This document shows, piece by piece, positions 1-9,531 of a stretch of DNA of 52,514 bases; positions within the stretch are counted from its first letter, which is position 1; each line of letters begins with the position of its first letter. The notes below the pieces were generated by a model. That model saw only the letters and a list, made by a program, of their open reading frames with translations. It made no database searches and was not told the origin of the DNA. Where the stretch lies: assembly GCA_019057815.1 (NCBI GenBank), contig JAHLWR010000024.1:1-52514 (forward strand). Reading direction: 5' to 3'. The translations under genes and the position numbers were made by a program. This stretch comes from Candidatus Heimdallarchaeota archaeon. GTDB taxonomy: Archaea; Asgardarchaeota; Heimdallarchaeia; Heimdallarchaeales; Heimdallarchaeaceae.

Positions 1-113
1 AATAATTTTGTCGGCACTCAGACCCTAAAATTTTTCGTTATTTCGGAAGTACTAAAAATACTCAGTGGAAAAACACAAAAACAACCCCTTCTTCTTTGAT
101 ATTAGATGCTAAA
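1..113. other. Upstream region of guaA
   Basis: Non-coding leader before guaA. An A/T-rich element near 49-60 could be a TATA-like box, but it is about 55-60 nt from the ATG at 114, so a short 5' UTR would be implied. No ribosome-binding site stands out. The window edge cuts whatever lies further upstream. Confidence 0.3.
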
Positions 114-1622
114 ATGGATAAAATTGGAATAATAGATTTTGGTGGTCAATTCTGTCATTTAATCGCTAGAAGGATAAGAGATTTGGGTGTTTACGCCGAA
201 ATAATCACTGAACCATCTCCAGAATTCAAGGGTATAATTCTTTCTGGTGGACCTGGAGCTGTTTCAAATCCTGAATCTCCTCAACTTCCACAGGATTTTT
301 TTAAGAATATAGATGTTCCTGTTTTAGGTATTTGTTATGGTCATCAAGCTATAGCTCTCTCTTTAGGAGGAAAAGTTTCCAGAGGTAAAGAGAGAGAATA
401 TGGTAAAAAGATGGCTAAAATTGACGTCTCTTCACCTCTTTTTACTAATCTGGAAAATAATGAGCAAGTCTGGATGTCTCATTTTGACCAAGTAACAGAA
501 TTACCTGCAAACTTTGAACCAACAGCTGAGACAAGCACTTGTAAAATCGCAGGCTTTCAAAACCTTGAGAAGAGTATTTTTGGTATCCAATTTCATCCTG
601 AAGTAGTTCATACACTTAATGGTACGAGGATTTTAGACAATTTTCTTAATATCGTTGGTTGTAAAAGAGAGTATAACCTAAAAGATTGGATAGATAAGGA
701 AATTAATAAGCTCCAAGAGGAAATAGGAGAAAAAAAGGTTATTATGGCAGTATCAGGTGGAGTCGATTCCACTGTTGCTGCTATTCTTCTAGCCAAAGCA
801 AATATTAATGCACACTTTATATACGTTGATACAGGTTTAATGAGATTAAAGGAAACAGAAGAGGTTGCAATGATTTTTGCTGATTTAGGTGTTAAGAAAT
901 TTCATACAGTTTTTGCAGAAGAAAGGTTTCTGTCAAAATTAGAGGGAGTCAAGGATCCTGAAAAGAAAAGAATAATCATCGGCAATCTCTTCATAGAAAT
1001 CTTCGAAGAAGAAGCCATTAGACTGGGAGATTTTGACTATTTAGGTCAAGGGACAATCTATCCTGACAGAATAGAAAGTGCTCAACCTTCTAACCATGCA
1101 GCTGTAATAAAGTCACATCATAATGTAGGTGGTTTACCTGAAAAGATGAATCTCAAACTATGTGAACCTTTGGCTGATTTATACAAAGATGAAGTTAGAA
1201 GAATAGGACAAATGCTTGACCTTCCAAAAAGATTCACAGGTAGACATCCTTTCCCAGGACCTGCTTTGGCTATAAGGATCTTAGGAGAAGTAACAAAAGA
1301 GCGTTTAGAAGCTCTACAAAAAGCTGATGCTATTGTTACAGAGATAATAATAAAACACAACTTATATGATCAACTTTGGCAAGTTTTCCCAGCTTTAATT
1401 CCAGTAAAAACAGTCGGTGTAATGGGAGATAAGCGAACATACGAATGGATAATAACCATAAGAGCAGTAGAATCCATCGATGCAATGACAGCTGATTGGA
1501 GCAGATTACCTTATGAAGTACTAGAAGAGATTTCAAATAAGATAGTCAATAAGGTTCAAGGAATCAATAGAGTTGTTTACGATATAACAAGTAAACCACC
1601 TGGAACTATTGAATATGAATAA
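114..1622 (+). CDS. guaA: GMP synthase (glutamine-hydrolysing), fused two-domain form
   Basis: Converts XMP, ATP and glutamine to GMP, the last step of de novo guanine nucleotide synthesis, in the cytoplasm. Numbered from the ATG at 114 (502 aa), a class-I glutaminase domain comes first: nucleophile Cys74 in GICYGHQAI, then His161 and Glu163 in GIQFHPEV. The ATP-pyrophosphatase domain follows with the PP-loop SGGVDS at 214-219, and the protein ends in the family signature KPPGTIEYE. An in-frame TTG at 96 would add six residues; the ATG start gives the usual MDKI-IDFG beginning. Many archaea encode the two domains as separate subunits, so the fused, bacterial-style layout is worth noting. It stands alone, with a different type of gene downstream. 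Confidence 0.97.
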   Translation: MDKIGIIDFGGQFCHLIARRIRDLGVYAEIITEPSPEFKGIILSGGPGAVSNPESPQLPQDFFKNIDVPVLGICYGHQAIALSLGGKVSRGKEREYGKKMAKIDVSSPLFTNLENNEQVWMSHFDQVTELPANFEPTAETSTCKIAGFQNLEKSIFGIQFHPEVVHTLNGTRILDNFLNIVGCKREYNLKDWIDKEINKLQEEIGEKKVIMAVSGGVDSTVAAILLAKANINAHFIYVDTGLMRLKETEEVAMIFADLGVKKFHTVFAEERFLSKLEGVKDPEKKRIIIGNLFIEIFEEEAIRLGDFDYLGQGTIYPDRIESAQPSNHAAVIKSHHNVGGLPEKMNLKLCEPLADLYKDEVRRIGQMLDLPKRFTGRHPFPGPALAIRILGEVTKERLEALQKADAIVTEIIIKHNLYDQLWQVFPALIPVKTVGVMGDKRTYEWIITIRAVESIDAMTADWSRLPYEVLEEISNKIVNKVQGINRVVYDITSKPPGTIEYE

Positions 1623-1731
1623 GTCAAAAGTATCAATAAACTTGAGTAAGAATTGTAGCATCAGAATGATTATAGATTGAAAGTAAAACACAACACTAAA
1701 ATATCAGAAATAGGTAAAAAACTTGATTTCT

Positions 1732-2292
1732 ATGAAGAACAAGCTTACTATAAGTATTGTATTTCTCAGTTTTTCAATAATATTCCTTCCATTTCATTTA
1801 GCTTCAGCTTCTAGAGTTACATATGCGATTACTTTATCAAGTGGAACAACAGTGAACCTGAAAGCTACTCTTCCTTCTACCCATCTCCACGAGGAAATAA
1901 CATGGATTGATGTTTATGTTACGCTTGTTTTTCTCCCTCCTGAAGTTCAGGATATTCACAATATAGAAGTAGAATTTAAGATAGGAAGTTTTTATGAATC
2001 TTCTATTAATATAGAGGATATAATTACAGTAGGAACAACTAAAAATGGATCTGGTTCTTTTGTTTACGCTTCTGATTGGGGAGAACAAAATCTACAATTG
2101 CGTTTTAGTTGTTGTGAAAATAATACCGAAACTAGATTTTTCAAACACTACACTAACTGGTTAACATTCTTTAAAATAGGAACACCTACATTTTTTTCAC
2201 AGTATAAGATTCCTATTTTTGTTGTTGGAATACCAATCAGTTTAGCGCTATTATTATTTTTTAACTCTCAAAGGAAAAAACTAAAATCATAA
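1732..2292 (+). CDS. Exported, membrane-anchored protein of unknown function
   Basis: A 186-aa protein with no family I recognise. A hydrophobic signal peptide occupies about residues 5-27. A beta-rich ectodomain with two adjacent cysteines (SCCEN) follows, then one transmembrane helix near residues 157-178 and a basic tail (QRKKLKS). That is type I topology: ectodomain outside, short tail inside. The ATG at 1732 is preferred over an in-frame TTG at 1723 because it places Lys residues right before the hydrophobic core. It lies about 110 nt after guaA, with no sign of functional coupling, and converges with the next gene. Probably a cell-surface protein; its ligand or role cannot be inferred. 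Confidence 0.75.
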   Translation: MKNKLTISIVFLSFSIIFLPFHLASASRVTYAITLSSGTTVNLKATLPSTHLHEEITWIDVYVTLVFLPPEVQDIHNIEVEFKIGSFYESSINIEDIITVGTTKNGSGSFVYASDWGEQNLQLRFSCCENNTETRFFKHYTNWLTFFKIGTPTFFSQYKIPIFVVGIPISLALLLFFNSQRKKLKS

Positions 2293-2313
2293 CACTTTCC
2301 CGAAGTTATCTGT

Positions 2314-3480
2314 TCATTTTCTCCTTTTAAAATATGCAGAAAAAAGTACAATAAATAAAAATGAAAGTAGATTAATAACAAAAAAATAGTTTATTTTTGA
2401 AGCGATCGCAGTTACTGTTATGTAATCTTCTATTGTAACTGTTGTAACTGTTGTAGGCATTTCATCTATATTCATTGGGTATATATCTACAGCTTTAGCA
2501 AATCCATCAATATAATAATCTCCAAAGCCAGACCAGTCTGACCAGTAGTTCCCCTCATTAGTAATTTCATCATACCACGTATTATTATTACCATCATCAT
2601 TTGCTAGTGATGAATCAATTGGACAGTAACCAACAAATGCATTATGATGAATTTCACAAAAATCACTAAAGTAATCAAGGTTTACTCCGTACTCTGTATT
2701 ATACTTTAAAATATTATAAGAAATATTGCAATAATCTGTAACATATAGCAATATACCATTCTGATCATTTAAATTGCAGAAGTTACCGCTTATCTTTAGA
2801 AAATTTGAATTTATTACCTCAATTCCAGCTTTGTTTTTGCTACATATATTGCTTGTAAGGTTTAAATTGGAAGAATAATATATATAGATTCCTTTTTTTG
2901 AATTGTTACTGCAAGTGTTTAATGAAATCATAGAATCAAGAGAATTTGAGATATAGATTCCCCATGTATTATTAAAACAATTATTAGAATATATTAAACA
3001 ATTATCAGAATACGTTATTTTAATACCTACTGAATTGTATTTGCAATAATTATTGTAGATTTTCGAAAAAGGAGAATACTCTAGTAATATACCAATTCTA
3101 TTTGAATTGCATGTATTATTTGTAATCCATGTTGTTCCTTCAAAAACATTGTAAATATATATACCATTCACTTCTGATTTAATGTAACAATTACGAATGA
3201 TAAAATAAGCAGATGTAGAGGAGATATAAATACCATTACTATCAGAGGTTGTAATATTATAATTTTCAATTAGGTAAGGATTCTCAACAGAACCATCTCC
3301 AGGAAATAAATAAAAATCAATGTCAGATTTAATAGTAATTGAATCATGAGGAGTTAAAGAGGTTAGTAAATTATGTTCAAGGTGCTGAGAAAAGCAGAAA
3401 GTATTTACGCCTAGTATCAAAAACAACACACATACTAATACTATAGTAATAATATTGTAACTAATACGATTTTTATACAT
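2314..3480 (-). CDS. NosD-like right-handed beta-helix surface protein
   Basis: A 388-aa protein with an N-terminal hydrophobic signal at about residues 8-30. A series of roughly 22-residue beta-helix coils follows, marked by repeated Asn/Cys-containing turns such as NNTCNSN and NNYCKYN. Near residues 290-320 is a conserved cap, NNTWYDEITNEGNYWSDWSG, known from NosD/PbH1 proteins. One transmembrane helix at about 362-382 and the tail FKRRK close it. The family binds or processes carbohydrate or serves as a structural surface protein; no enzymatic residues can be assigned. It resembles the N-terminal half of the protein at 5072-7471 and the split gene at 41047-42498, so beta-helix surface proteins are a theme here. 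The tail-to-tail neighbour at 1732-2292 is also exported. Confidence 0.85.
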   Translation of the reverse strand: MYKNRISYNIITIVLVCVLFLILGVNTFCFSQHLEHNLLTSLTPHDSITIKSDIDFYLFPGDGSVENPYLIENYNITTSDSNGIYISSTSAYFIIRNCYIKSEVNGIYIYNVFEGTTWITNNTCNSNRIGILLEYSPFSKIYNNYCKYNSVGIKITYSDNCLIYSNNCFNNTWGIYISNSLDSMISLNTCSNNSKKGIYIYYSSNLNLTSNICSKNKAGIEVINSNFLKISGNFCNLNDQNGILLYVTDYCNISYNILKYNTEYGVNLDYFSDFCEIHHNAFVGYCPIDSSLANDDGNNNTWYDEITNEGNYWSDWSGFGDYYIDGFAKAVDIYPMNIDEMPTTVTTVTIEDYITVTAIASKINYFFVINLLSFLFIVLFSAYFKRRK

Positions 3481-3712
3481 GTCTCTAGATAACTCCTTAT
3501 TCTTTTTTATTCTTTACATATTATTGATAGTAGGTATATGCTATGAACAATAAGATATGTATTATATATTTTTTTATTATTCTAAAGACAATCAAATATT
3601 CCGAAAGAATGGCATTTTTTTGTTAGAGAGATATAGTTCAGAAGCTCATTTAGAAAGTTCAAATTACACTTCCTCCTCATTATTCATATCACATTTGAGA
3701 ATAACAATTTAT

Positions 3713-3913
3713 CTATTTTTTCCTTTTTTCTGTTATTTCATCAGCAATTGTATCCAGTTCGAGATCACCTAACCACTTTTCTCTCTCTTTTGTATAGTCT
3801 CCATCACCAATCTCGAATTGCTCTAGAAACTTTATCATTCCAAGGGGGCCTAAAGCTTCCGACAATGCCTCTAAACCTCTATTTCTTATCTCATTTGGAC
3901 TCATACTTGTCAC
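3713..3913 (-). CDS. Small partner protein of PIN-domain gene (candidate antitoxin)
   Basis: A 66-aa charged, soluble protein rich in Glu, Lys and Leu, starting MTSMSPNEIRNRGLEAL. It follows the PIN-domain gene directly: the PIN stop codon ends at 3914 and the GTG start is at 3913. A Shine-Dalgarno-like GAGGTGA lies 5 nt before that GTG, favouring it over the ATG at 3904. I recall similar short proteins beside PIN genes of this kind, which suggests an antitoxin or accessory partner; that function is inference. Unlike classic vapBC order, it lies downstream of the toxin-type gene. Confidence 0.65.
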   Translation of the reverse strand: MTSMSPNEIRNRGLEALSEALGPLGMIKFLEQFEIGDGDYTKEREKWLGDLELDTIADEITEKRKK

Positions 3914-4354
3914 TTAAATCACCTCTACTAGCCATTCCACTGGGTTAACTATTCTAACTGTAATATGGTTCTTCTCTTCTTCATATTTCTTAATAAGGAA
4001 ATCATCGGTAGTAAGATAAACATCCACCTCTGCGTAGATAGCACAACTAATATGTAAAGCATCGATTGGTTTGATTCCAATTTTTTCCAATGATTTAGCT
4101 TTTAATATTATTTCCTCATTAAGATGAATTTTCTCTACAAAAATTGAAGATATAATTTCAACCTTCTTCTTTCTAAAAGGATCAGGAATTTTGCTTATTT
4201 CGAAATCAACAACTTCACTGCTTATAATTTTCCAATTACTTGTAAAAGTTTTGTTAAGAATAATAACAATTGATTCTGTTTCTAAGTGAATTCTATCATA
4301 AGTTTGATTGTCAAAGGGCCTATTAAGACAGCAGACACTGAAATAGATTCTCAT
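3914..4354 (-). CDS. PIN-domain protein, VapC-like, with a missing catalytic Asp
   Basis: A 146-aa PIN-fold protein, typical length for the family. The N-terminus reads MRIYFSVCCLNRPFDNQ. In relatives I know, the residue before VCCLNRPFD is the first metal-binding Asp; here it is Ser6 (codon AGT). Downstream acidic signatures remain: the SSEVVDFEISKIPDP segment, DALH near residues 98-101, and LTTDD near 114-118. PIN toxins cleave RNA using three or four acidic residues around Mg/Mn. Losing the first one should weaken or abolish nuclease activity, so this may be an inactivated toxin or a binding-only protein. It forms a no-gap operon with the small protein at 3713-3913. Confidence 0.85.
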   Translation of the reverse strand: MRIYFSVCCLNRPFDNQTYDRIHLETESIVIILNKTFTSNWKIISSEVVDFEISKIPDPFRKKKVEIISSIFVEKIHLNEEIILKAKSLEKIGIKPIDALHISCAIYAEVDVYLTTDDFLIKKYEEEKNHITVRIVNPVEWLVEVI

Positions 4355-4583
4355 TCATTATCAAAAAAATAATAAGTTTGCTTCTAATTAAATATTCTGA
4401 AAGTGAAAAAAATATCATGTAGGTGTTTTGGGTTGCAATCGAATATGAATAATCAAATATTCACCCTTTCTATTATTTCCTTATCACGAACGCTGATTTA
4501 TATGATAAATTTAAATAAACGTAAAATCTAATAGTATTAAAATAACTTCTTTGATGAAGTCAGAATAATCTTAAGTGATAATC

Positions 4584-4976
4584 ATGGGTAATAAAATTGG
4601 TAAATTGATTTTTCGATTGCTTATCTTTGGTAGTTTCGTCTGCTGGTTTGTTTTCTCAATTTGGGGTATATCTAAATGGGGTGATGCTACTTCATTCGTA
4701 AGCGAAAAAACGACTATACTTCTACTCACTATTCCAACAATAATAGGGATGTTCGTTATCTTCATTATTGTTTCAATAATAGGTGGGGTTTCAAAGAAGA
4801 AAACTATAAAGAAAGGTTTTAGTTTCTCTGGAGATAAAGATGGAGAAAAGGCTGAGGTAAAAATTCAAGGTGAACAAATAAAAGAATTTTTCAGTAAATT
4901 CACTAAAGATGATAATAAAGAGATACCAAAAGAAATGAAAGAATTTTTCAGTAAATTCGTTAAAGAGAAAAAATGA
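4584..4976 (+). CDS. Small two-helix membrane protein with duplicated KEFFSKF motif
   Basis: A 130-aa protein of unrecognised family. Two hydrophobic helices span about residues 8-29 and 43-64, separated by a short loop, followed by a charged cytoplasmic-type tail. The tail contains IKEFFSKFTKDDNKEI and then MKEFFSKFVKEKK, an internal repeat of about 22 residues. The ATG at 4584 is chosen over an in-frame GTG at 4575; the sequence AGTGAT just upstream could serve as a weak ribosome-binding site. It is a monocistronic gene on the plus strand between minus-strand genes. No role can be assigned; the repeated motif could be an amphipathic membrane or protein-binding helix. Confidence 0.6.
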   Translation: MGNKIGKLIFRLLIFGSFVCWFVFSIWGISKWGDATSFVSEKTTILLLTIPTIIGMFVIFIIVSIIGGVSKKKTIKKGFSFSGDKDGEKAEVKIQGEQIKEFFSKFTKDDNKEIPKEMKEFFSKFVKEKK

Positions 4977-5071
4977 AATATTAATCATTGAATCTTAAGT
5001 TCTATCTCTCCTTTTTTTACAATATTTTTTTCTATTATTTTGGGTTTTTCTAACTATCTATAACAAAATGT

Positions 5072-7471
5072 TCATTCTTTCTTTCTTTTCATTTTCCTGA
5101 TCAAGAATACAGAAACAAGTACAGTTACCAAAATCGTTATGATACAGGAGTTCAAAGAAACTGTATAATCACAAGGATAACTTTCTGGATCGTTGGGATC
5201 TGTTCCTTTATCAATCTCAAAACCATCTAAATATCCATCATTATCGCTGTCAGGGTCGTTGGGGTTTGTACCATAAAAATACTCTTCCAAACTGGTTAAC
5301 ATATCATTATCGGAATCTATGTGAGCATCAGAGCTATCGATAGGATTTAAGTAATGCTGAACTTCCCAATTATCAGGAATAGAATCAAAATCAGAATCAT
5401 TGTTCAATGGGTTTGTCTTTCTAAGATATTCCTCATAATTTGTCATATTATCTCCATCAAAATCGATGAAAGAGTCTTTTGTGAGAGGATTCAGACCATT
5501 TTGTACTTCCCATCCGTCTGGAAGATGATCGTAATCTGAATCTTCTAGTAGAGGATTTGTCGAATACTCAAAAATTTCTAAGAAATCCGATAATCCATCT
5601 GAATCAGTATCAACGACTTGAGGATCAGTTGAATAAAGAAACTCAAAAAAGTTAATTAACATATCACCATCAGAATCCAGAAAACTGTCAAAAACAATTG
5701 GGTTAAGATTATATTTGATTTCCCATAAATCGGGTATCTTATCATTATCACTATCTTCACTAAAAGGATTGCAACCATAATAAAACTCCAAATAATTCGC
5801 TAATCCATCATTATCAAAGTCTTCTTGAGCATCAGATTTATCTAAAGGATTCAGACCATATTGCACTTCCCATCCATCTAAAATGGTGTCATAATCAGTA
5901 TCATTTACTCTTGGATCTGTTAAATAAACTTTCAACTCATCATAATCAGAGAGATTATCTGAATCGGTATCATTTGTATTTGGATATGTACCATAGTGAT
6001 ATTCTTCTATGTTAGTTAGGCCATCTAGGTCAGGATCTGAAGTTGAATCATTAAATTTTAAGTTCAGATCATATCTTATCTCCCAATAATCAGGCAAACT
6101 ATCCTCATCATCGTCGTTTATTGGATATTTATCTAGGTAATTCTTATATCCATCAATCGCGTACCCAAAGGCTTCTATACCTGTAGACCAATAGTTTCCA
6201 ACTTTTAACTCGGGATCGTACCAAAAGCTGTTCCTTCCGCTATCTTGTACTTGAGAAGAATTATCGTCCATGTTCCCTGTGAAATTATTATGGTAAACTA
6301 ATAAGTTAATATCTGGAAGTGGGTCAATGAACAATTCACAATTTGTTATAGCATAATTGGTGTTTTGGAAGAATAAATTATCACTAACAAGAACATCCAA
6401 ACAAAGGAACAAATGAATACCATAACTGTTTTTCAATATTTGATTGAATTTTATATTGATTTCCACCGAATTGGTAAGAAGAATAGCTTCACCCGCGTTC
6501 CCGTTAAAAGTACAATTTGTGACATCTATATTCTTTGAGTATCTTACTACAAAACCTTTATTATTTTCATATAGGCAGCAGTTTGTAAGTGAAATAAAAC
6601 TTCCTTGAAATATTTTTATTCCAACTGAAGTGTTTGAAATATGTATGTTAGAGAGAGAAACATTAAAACAATTGATAATATACAATAGTCCAAAATCAGA
6701 CTCATTAATAACTTGGTCCTTAAGATCCACAAAGAATCCTAGATTTTTATTGTTTACAGTATTGTTAATTACAGTGAGTATTTGTCGATAATACGCCTCT
6801 TCTAATTCAACATCAATACCACTATTGAAAAAGATATTATCTTGTATAATTGTAGTAGAGCAACACTTGTTAGAAAATCCTTGGAGATTATTGATAAATG
6901 TGTTTTGTGATATAACAATATATCCTGAAAAAAGTAAAAAAATACCTTCTTGTTTGATATCTTTCAAATAATTATTATCTATCGTTATATATCTAATTTC
7001 ACGACCATAAATTCCATAACTGAAACACTCGATTATTTGATTGTTACTAATTATTACTGATTTTGTATTCCTAATTCTTATAGCGTTGAGTGAACAGTCT
7101 TTAAAACTATTATTAATAATAGATATTAAACTGCTTTCTACGAAACTTAGGTGGATACTTACAGAATTTTTGATAAATGAACAATTTCGAATAATTACAT
7201 ATTTCGTGACATGTTCAATGAATATTCCATAATAATGAGGGTATGTAAAACTATAATCTTCTATAACATAGGGATCTTCAGCAGTTCCAAGACCTGAAAA
7301 ATTATAAGAACCAAAATCATTATCTGAATGGATGCTAATTAAGGCTGAAGAAGGACTAAAACTATCATTTTTACTTGTGTCTGTTTTTGATTCTAAAGAA
7401 ACTACTTCGAAGCAGATAATTGAAATAATTATCAAGTAACAAAATAGCTTTTTAGCCTTCTGAGTTTTCAT
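5072..7471 (-). CDS. Large surface protein: beta-helix plus Ca-binding TSP3-like repeats
   Basis: A 799-aa protein with a signal peptide at about residues 8-25 and NosD-like beta-helix coils over about 60-430, ending in a cap with FWYDPELKVGNYWS. A long array of acidic repeats fills about 445-760. Its repeating units have DSDNDGLSD/DFDGDNMTN loops alternating with LPDGWEVQNGLNP and YLRKTNPLNNDSD-type segments, period roughly 45-50 residues. Such loops bind calcium in thrombospondin type 3-like repeats and likely form a stiff extracellular stalk. A transmembrane helix (about 772-791) and tail RKMKRKKE anchor it. The helix would be displayed away from the membrane on the stalk. Probable function is adhesion or carbohydrate binding, by inference only. 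Confidence 0.88.
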   Translation of the reverse strand: MKTQKAKKLFCYLIIISIICFEVVSLESKTDTSKNDSFSPSSALISIHSDNDFGSYNFSGLGTAEDPYVIEDYSFTYPHYYGIFIEHVTKYVIIRNCSFIKNSVSIHLSFVESSLISIINNSFKDCSLNAIRIRNTKSVIISNNQIIECFSYGIYGREIRYITIDNNYLKDIKQEGIFLLFSGYIVISQNTFINNLQGFSNKCCSTTIIQDNIFFNSGIDVELEEAYYRQILTVINNTVNNKNLGFFVDLKDQVINESDFGLLYIINCFNVSLSNIHISNTSVGIKIFQGSFISLTNCCLYENNKGFVVRYSKNIDVTNCTFNGNAGEAILLTNSVEINIKFNQILKNSYGIHLFLCLDVLVSDNLFFQNTNYAITNCELFIDPLPDINLLVYHNNFTGNMDDNSSQVQDSGRNSFWYDPELKVGNYWSTGIEAFGYAIDGYKNYLDKYPINDDDEDSLPDYWEIRYDLNLKFNDSTSDPDLDGLTNIEEYHYGTYPNTNDTDSDNLSDYDELKVYLTDPRVNDTDYDTILDGWEVQYGLNPLDKSDAQEDFDNDGLANYLEFYYGCNPFSEDSDNDKIPDLWEIKYNLNPIVFDSFLDSDGDMLINFFEFLYSTDPQVVDTDSDGLSDFLEIFEYSTNPLLEDSDYDHLPDGWEVQNGLNPLTKDSFIDFDGDNMTNYEEYLRKTNPLNNDSDFDSIPDNWEVQHYLNPIDSSDAHIDSDNDMLTSLEEYFYGTNPNDPDSDNDGYLDGFEIDKGTDPNDPESYPCDYTVSLNSCIITILVTVLVSVFLIRKMKRKKE

Positions 7472-7564
7472 TTAATCGTGTAACATAGGTTTAGACACTT
7501 ATAATCATTTAGTTTAAATTTGTGATAACGTTTAAAAACAGATACTACACAATTATTATTTGAT

Positions 7565-9187
7565 ATGATTTCTAGAAAAAATGAAACGCTATTTATTCTA
7601 ATAATCTTAATTTCATGTAGCTGTTCTATTAAAATGAATACCAATACATTTGCAGAAATAGAGCCATCTAATGAGCAGAATTCATCTTTGATTCCATCTA
7701 ATTTAGGAATTGCTAATATCAACTGGTCTCATGGTCTTCAAGTGAGAAATAAACTCATTTTTTCAGCTACTCCTGGAAGTGGATATGATTGTGATGTTAG
7801 CGAAAATGAAGTACATATTTATGAAACAACTGGAACATATGATGTGCATGTAGGTGCTTTTGCAGTATTTCCTGTTACCAATGGAGTACTAAGTTTTTCA
7901 TTTGAAGCCAGATCCAAAGCAGATCATGTAGATCTCCCAAGAATATGGACTGCTTTGTATGATAGTTCAACTAATGAAATGATATACCTTTGGAGAACAA
8001 TATCACCATCAGGGGTACTGGATACAGGATTTAGATCCTTTAACTATACAGTTATTTTGGAAAAACATACCGAAGTAATAGCATTTTTCTTTTATCCTGA
8101 TGGATGGTCAGCAAATTGGAACCAAGAATTTTGGATAAAGAATCTAGAAATCTTGACTGATATAAATACTGAAGCAGTTATTACAGACAACATTCTTAAT
8201 TATTTTAGTGCACCTTCCTCTACTCCCTTTGGCTTAGTTTGGCACGATAATTTTCTTTGGAATGTATTGAGAGAAACGGGTAAAATATACAAGTATAATC
8301 CTAATACAGGGGAATATTTAGGTAGTTGGGACGTAGTCCCTTCAGATCCCATGGCCTTGACTTTCGATGGAGAATATTTCTGGTACTCAGGCTTGCATAG
8401 TAAAGTGTTATACAAGTATGATACATCATTTAATGTCGTTGATTCAATTACTATACTAGTAGAATCTAGAGGAGGTTTAGCATTTGATGGCAATTATTTG
8501 TGGATTATAAATGAATTCAATAGTCTTCTTTACCAAATAAATCCTTCAAATGGAGATATAGTAAATTCAATCCCAATGCCAGGTACAAGAATAGCTGATC
8601 TGGAACATGATGGTAAATATTTGTGGGCATGTGATTATGCAGAAGCAAAAATCTATGTTATTAACCCGAGTAATGGAAATATTATGAAAACATTTAATAC
8701 ACCTTTTGATGGCCCTTGGGGGATAACTATTGACAACAATAGTAACATATGGATAACAGATAGCGTTTCCCAATTGATTTTAAAGTTGAAAATAAAATCA
8801 GCAGAAGATAATAGTTCTCCTATAATCACTAATTCTGGAGATTTGAATTATATAAAAGATACATCAAGAAATTACATCAATTGGACTCTTCAAGATGAAA
8901 ATCCTGACAATTATTCTATTTATCGCAATGATACATTTATTACTTCTGGAATCTGGGAAAATAATGATACTATCATTTTAAATGTAGATCTGCTCCCTGT
9001 TGGTGTTTATAATTACACTCTTATTGCTTACGATACTTATGGTAATATGGTTTCTAACGTTATATTTGTTACTGTTACTACTGCTATAGCTGAATTTGGA
9101 AAGGGAATTTTCCTTTTAGCAATATTAAGTTTCAGTGTAATATGTTTGTTCTTGAGGAGAAAAAGGAATATTAGGTTGAAAAAATGA
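7565..9187 (+). CDS. Anchored surface protein: beta-sandwich, beta-propeller and Ig-like domains
   Basis: A 540-aa protein. A signal peptide covers about residues 8-29. A beta-sandwich module spans about 50-200 with the landmarks FSFEARSKADH and WSANWNQEFWIKNLEI. A propeller-like region (about 215-415) has blades of the form GLAFDGNYLWIINE / LYQINPSNGDI, resembling NHL or quinoprotein-type six-bladed propellers. An Ig-like domain (about 420-510) carries INWTLQDENPDNYSIYRND and VDLLPVGVYNYTLIAYD. A transmembrane helix and RRKRNIRLKK end it. The first and Ig-like modules recur in the protein at 20831-22345. The gene is divergent from the one at 5072-7471 (93 nt apart). Function unknown; a propeller on a stalk suggests ligand binding. 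Confidence 0.85.
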   Translation: MISRKNETLFILIILISCSCSIKMNTNTFAEIEPSNEQNSSLIPSNLGIANINWSHGLQVRNKLIFSATPGSGYDCDVSENEVHIYETTGTYDVHVGAFAVFPVTNGVLSFSFEARSKADHVDLPRIWTALYDSSTNEMIYLWRTISPSGVLDTGFRSFNYTVILEKHTEVIAFFFYPDGWSANWNQEFWIKNLEILTDINTEAVITDNILNYFSAPSSTPFGLVWHDNFLWNVLRETGKIYKYNPNTGEYLGSWDVVPSDPMALTFDGEYFWYSGLHSKVLYKYDTSFNVVDSITILVESRGGLAFDGNYLWIINEFNSLLYQINPSNGDIVNSIPMPGTRIADLEHDGKYLWACDYAEAKIYVINPSNGNIMKTFNTPFDGPWGITIDNNSNIWITDSVSQLILKLKIKSAEDNSSPIITNSGDLNYIKDTSRNYINWTLQDENPDNYSIYRNDTFITSGIWENNDTIILNVDLLPVGVYNYTLIAYDTYGNMVSNVIFVTVTTAIAEFGKGIFLLAILSFSVICLFLRRKRNIRLKK

Positions 9188-9300
9188 TTTAACAAATTTG
9201 TAAAAAACAACTTTTTAGCTTTACAATCTATCATTTTATCGATTTATGTGGGTTAAACAGTAATATTTTTTTATACCAAAAAAAAATAGTGTTTCACCTT

Positions 9301-9507
9301 TCAATAAATTGTTCCGTTTATTTTCAATAACCTATTTCTTCTCGCTTCAATCAAAGGTTTAAAAGCTCTATTGTCTCCAAGATTTTCTAAAGCTGTTACA
9401 TCTGCACTTCTTACATACGCATCTTTATGGTTTAATGCATTGATTAATGGTTCTAATGCTTTATATTCTCCAAGAGATATTATTACTTTAACTGATTTTT
9501 TTTGCTT
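9301..9507 (-). pseudogene. HEAT-repeat protein remnant, C-terminal piece
   Basis: Translating the minus strand gives an open stretch of about 68 codons with no start codon, reading VIISLGEYKALEPLINAL, then YVRSADVTALENLGDNRAF, then KPLIEARR and a TGA stop. The VRSxAxxALxxLGDxRAxxPLI pattern is the PBS-lyase/HEAT-like repeat signature. Stop codons lie just upstream in frame, so this is the tail of a broken gene. A second HEAT remnant lies at 10088-10198 on the same strand, on the other side of a toxin-antitoxin pair. Confidence 0.7.
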
Positions 9508-9531
9508 TTATTTTCATTGTCAGCATTTCTG

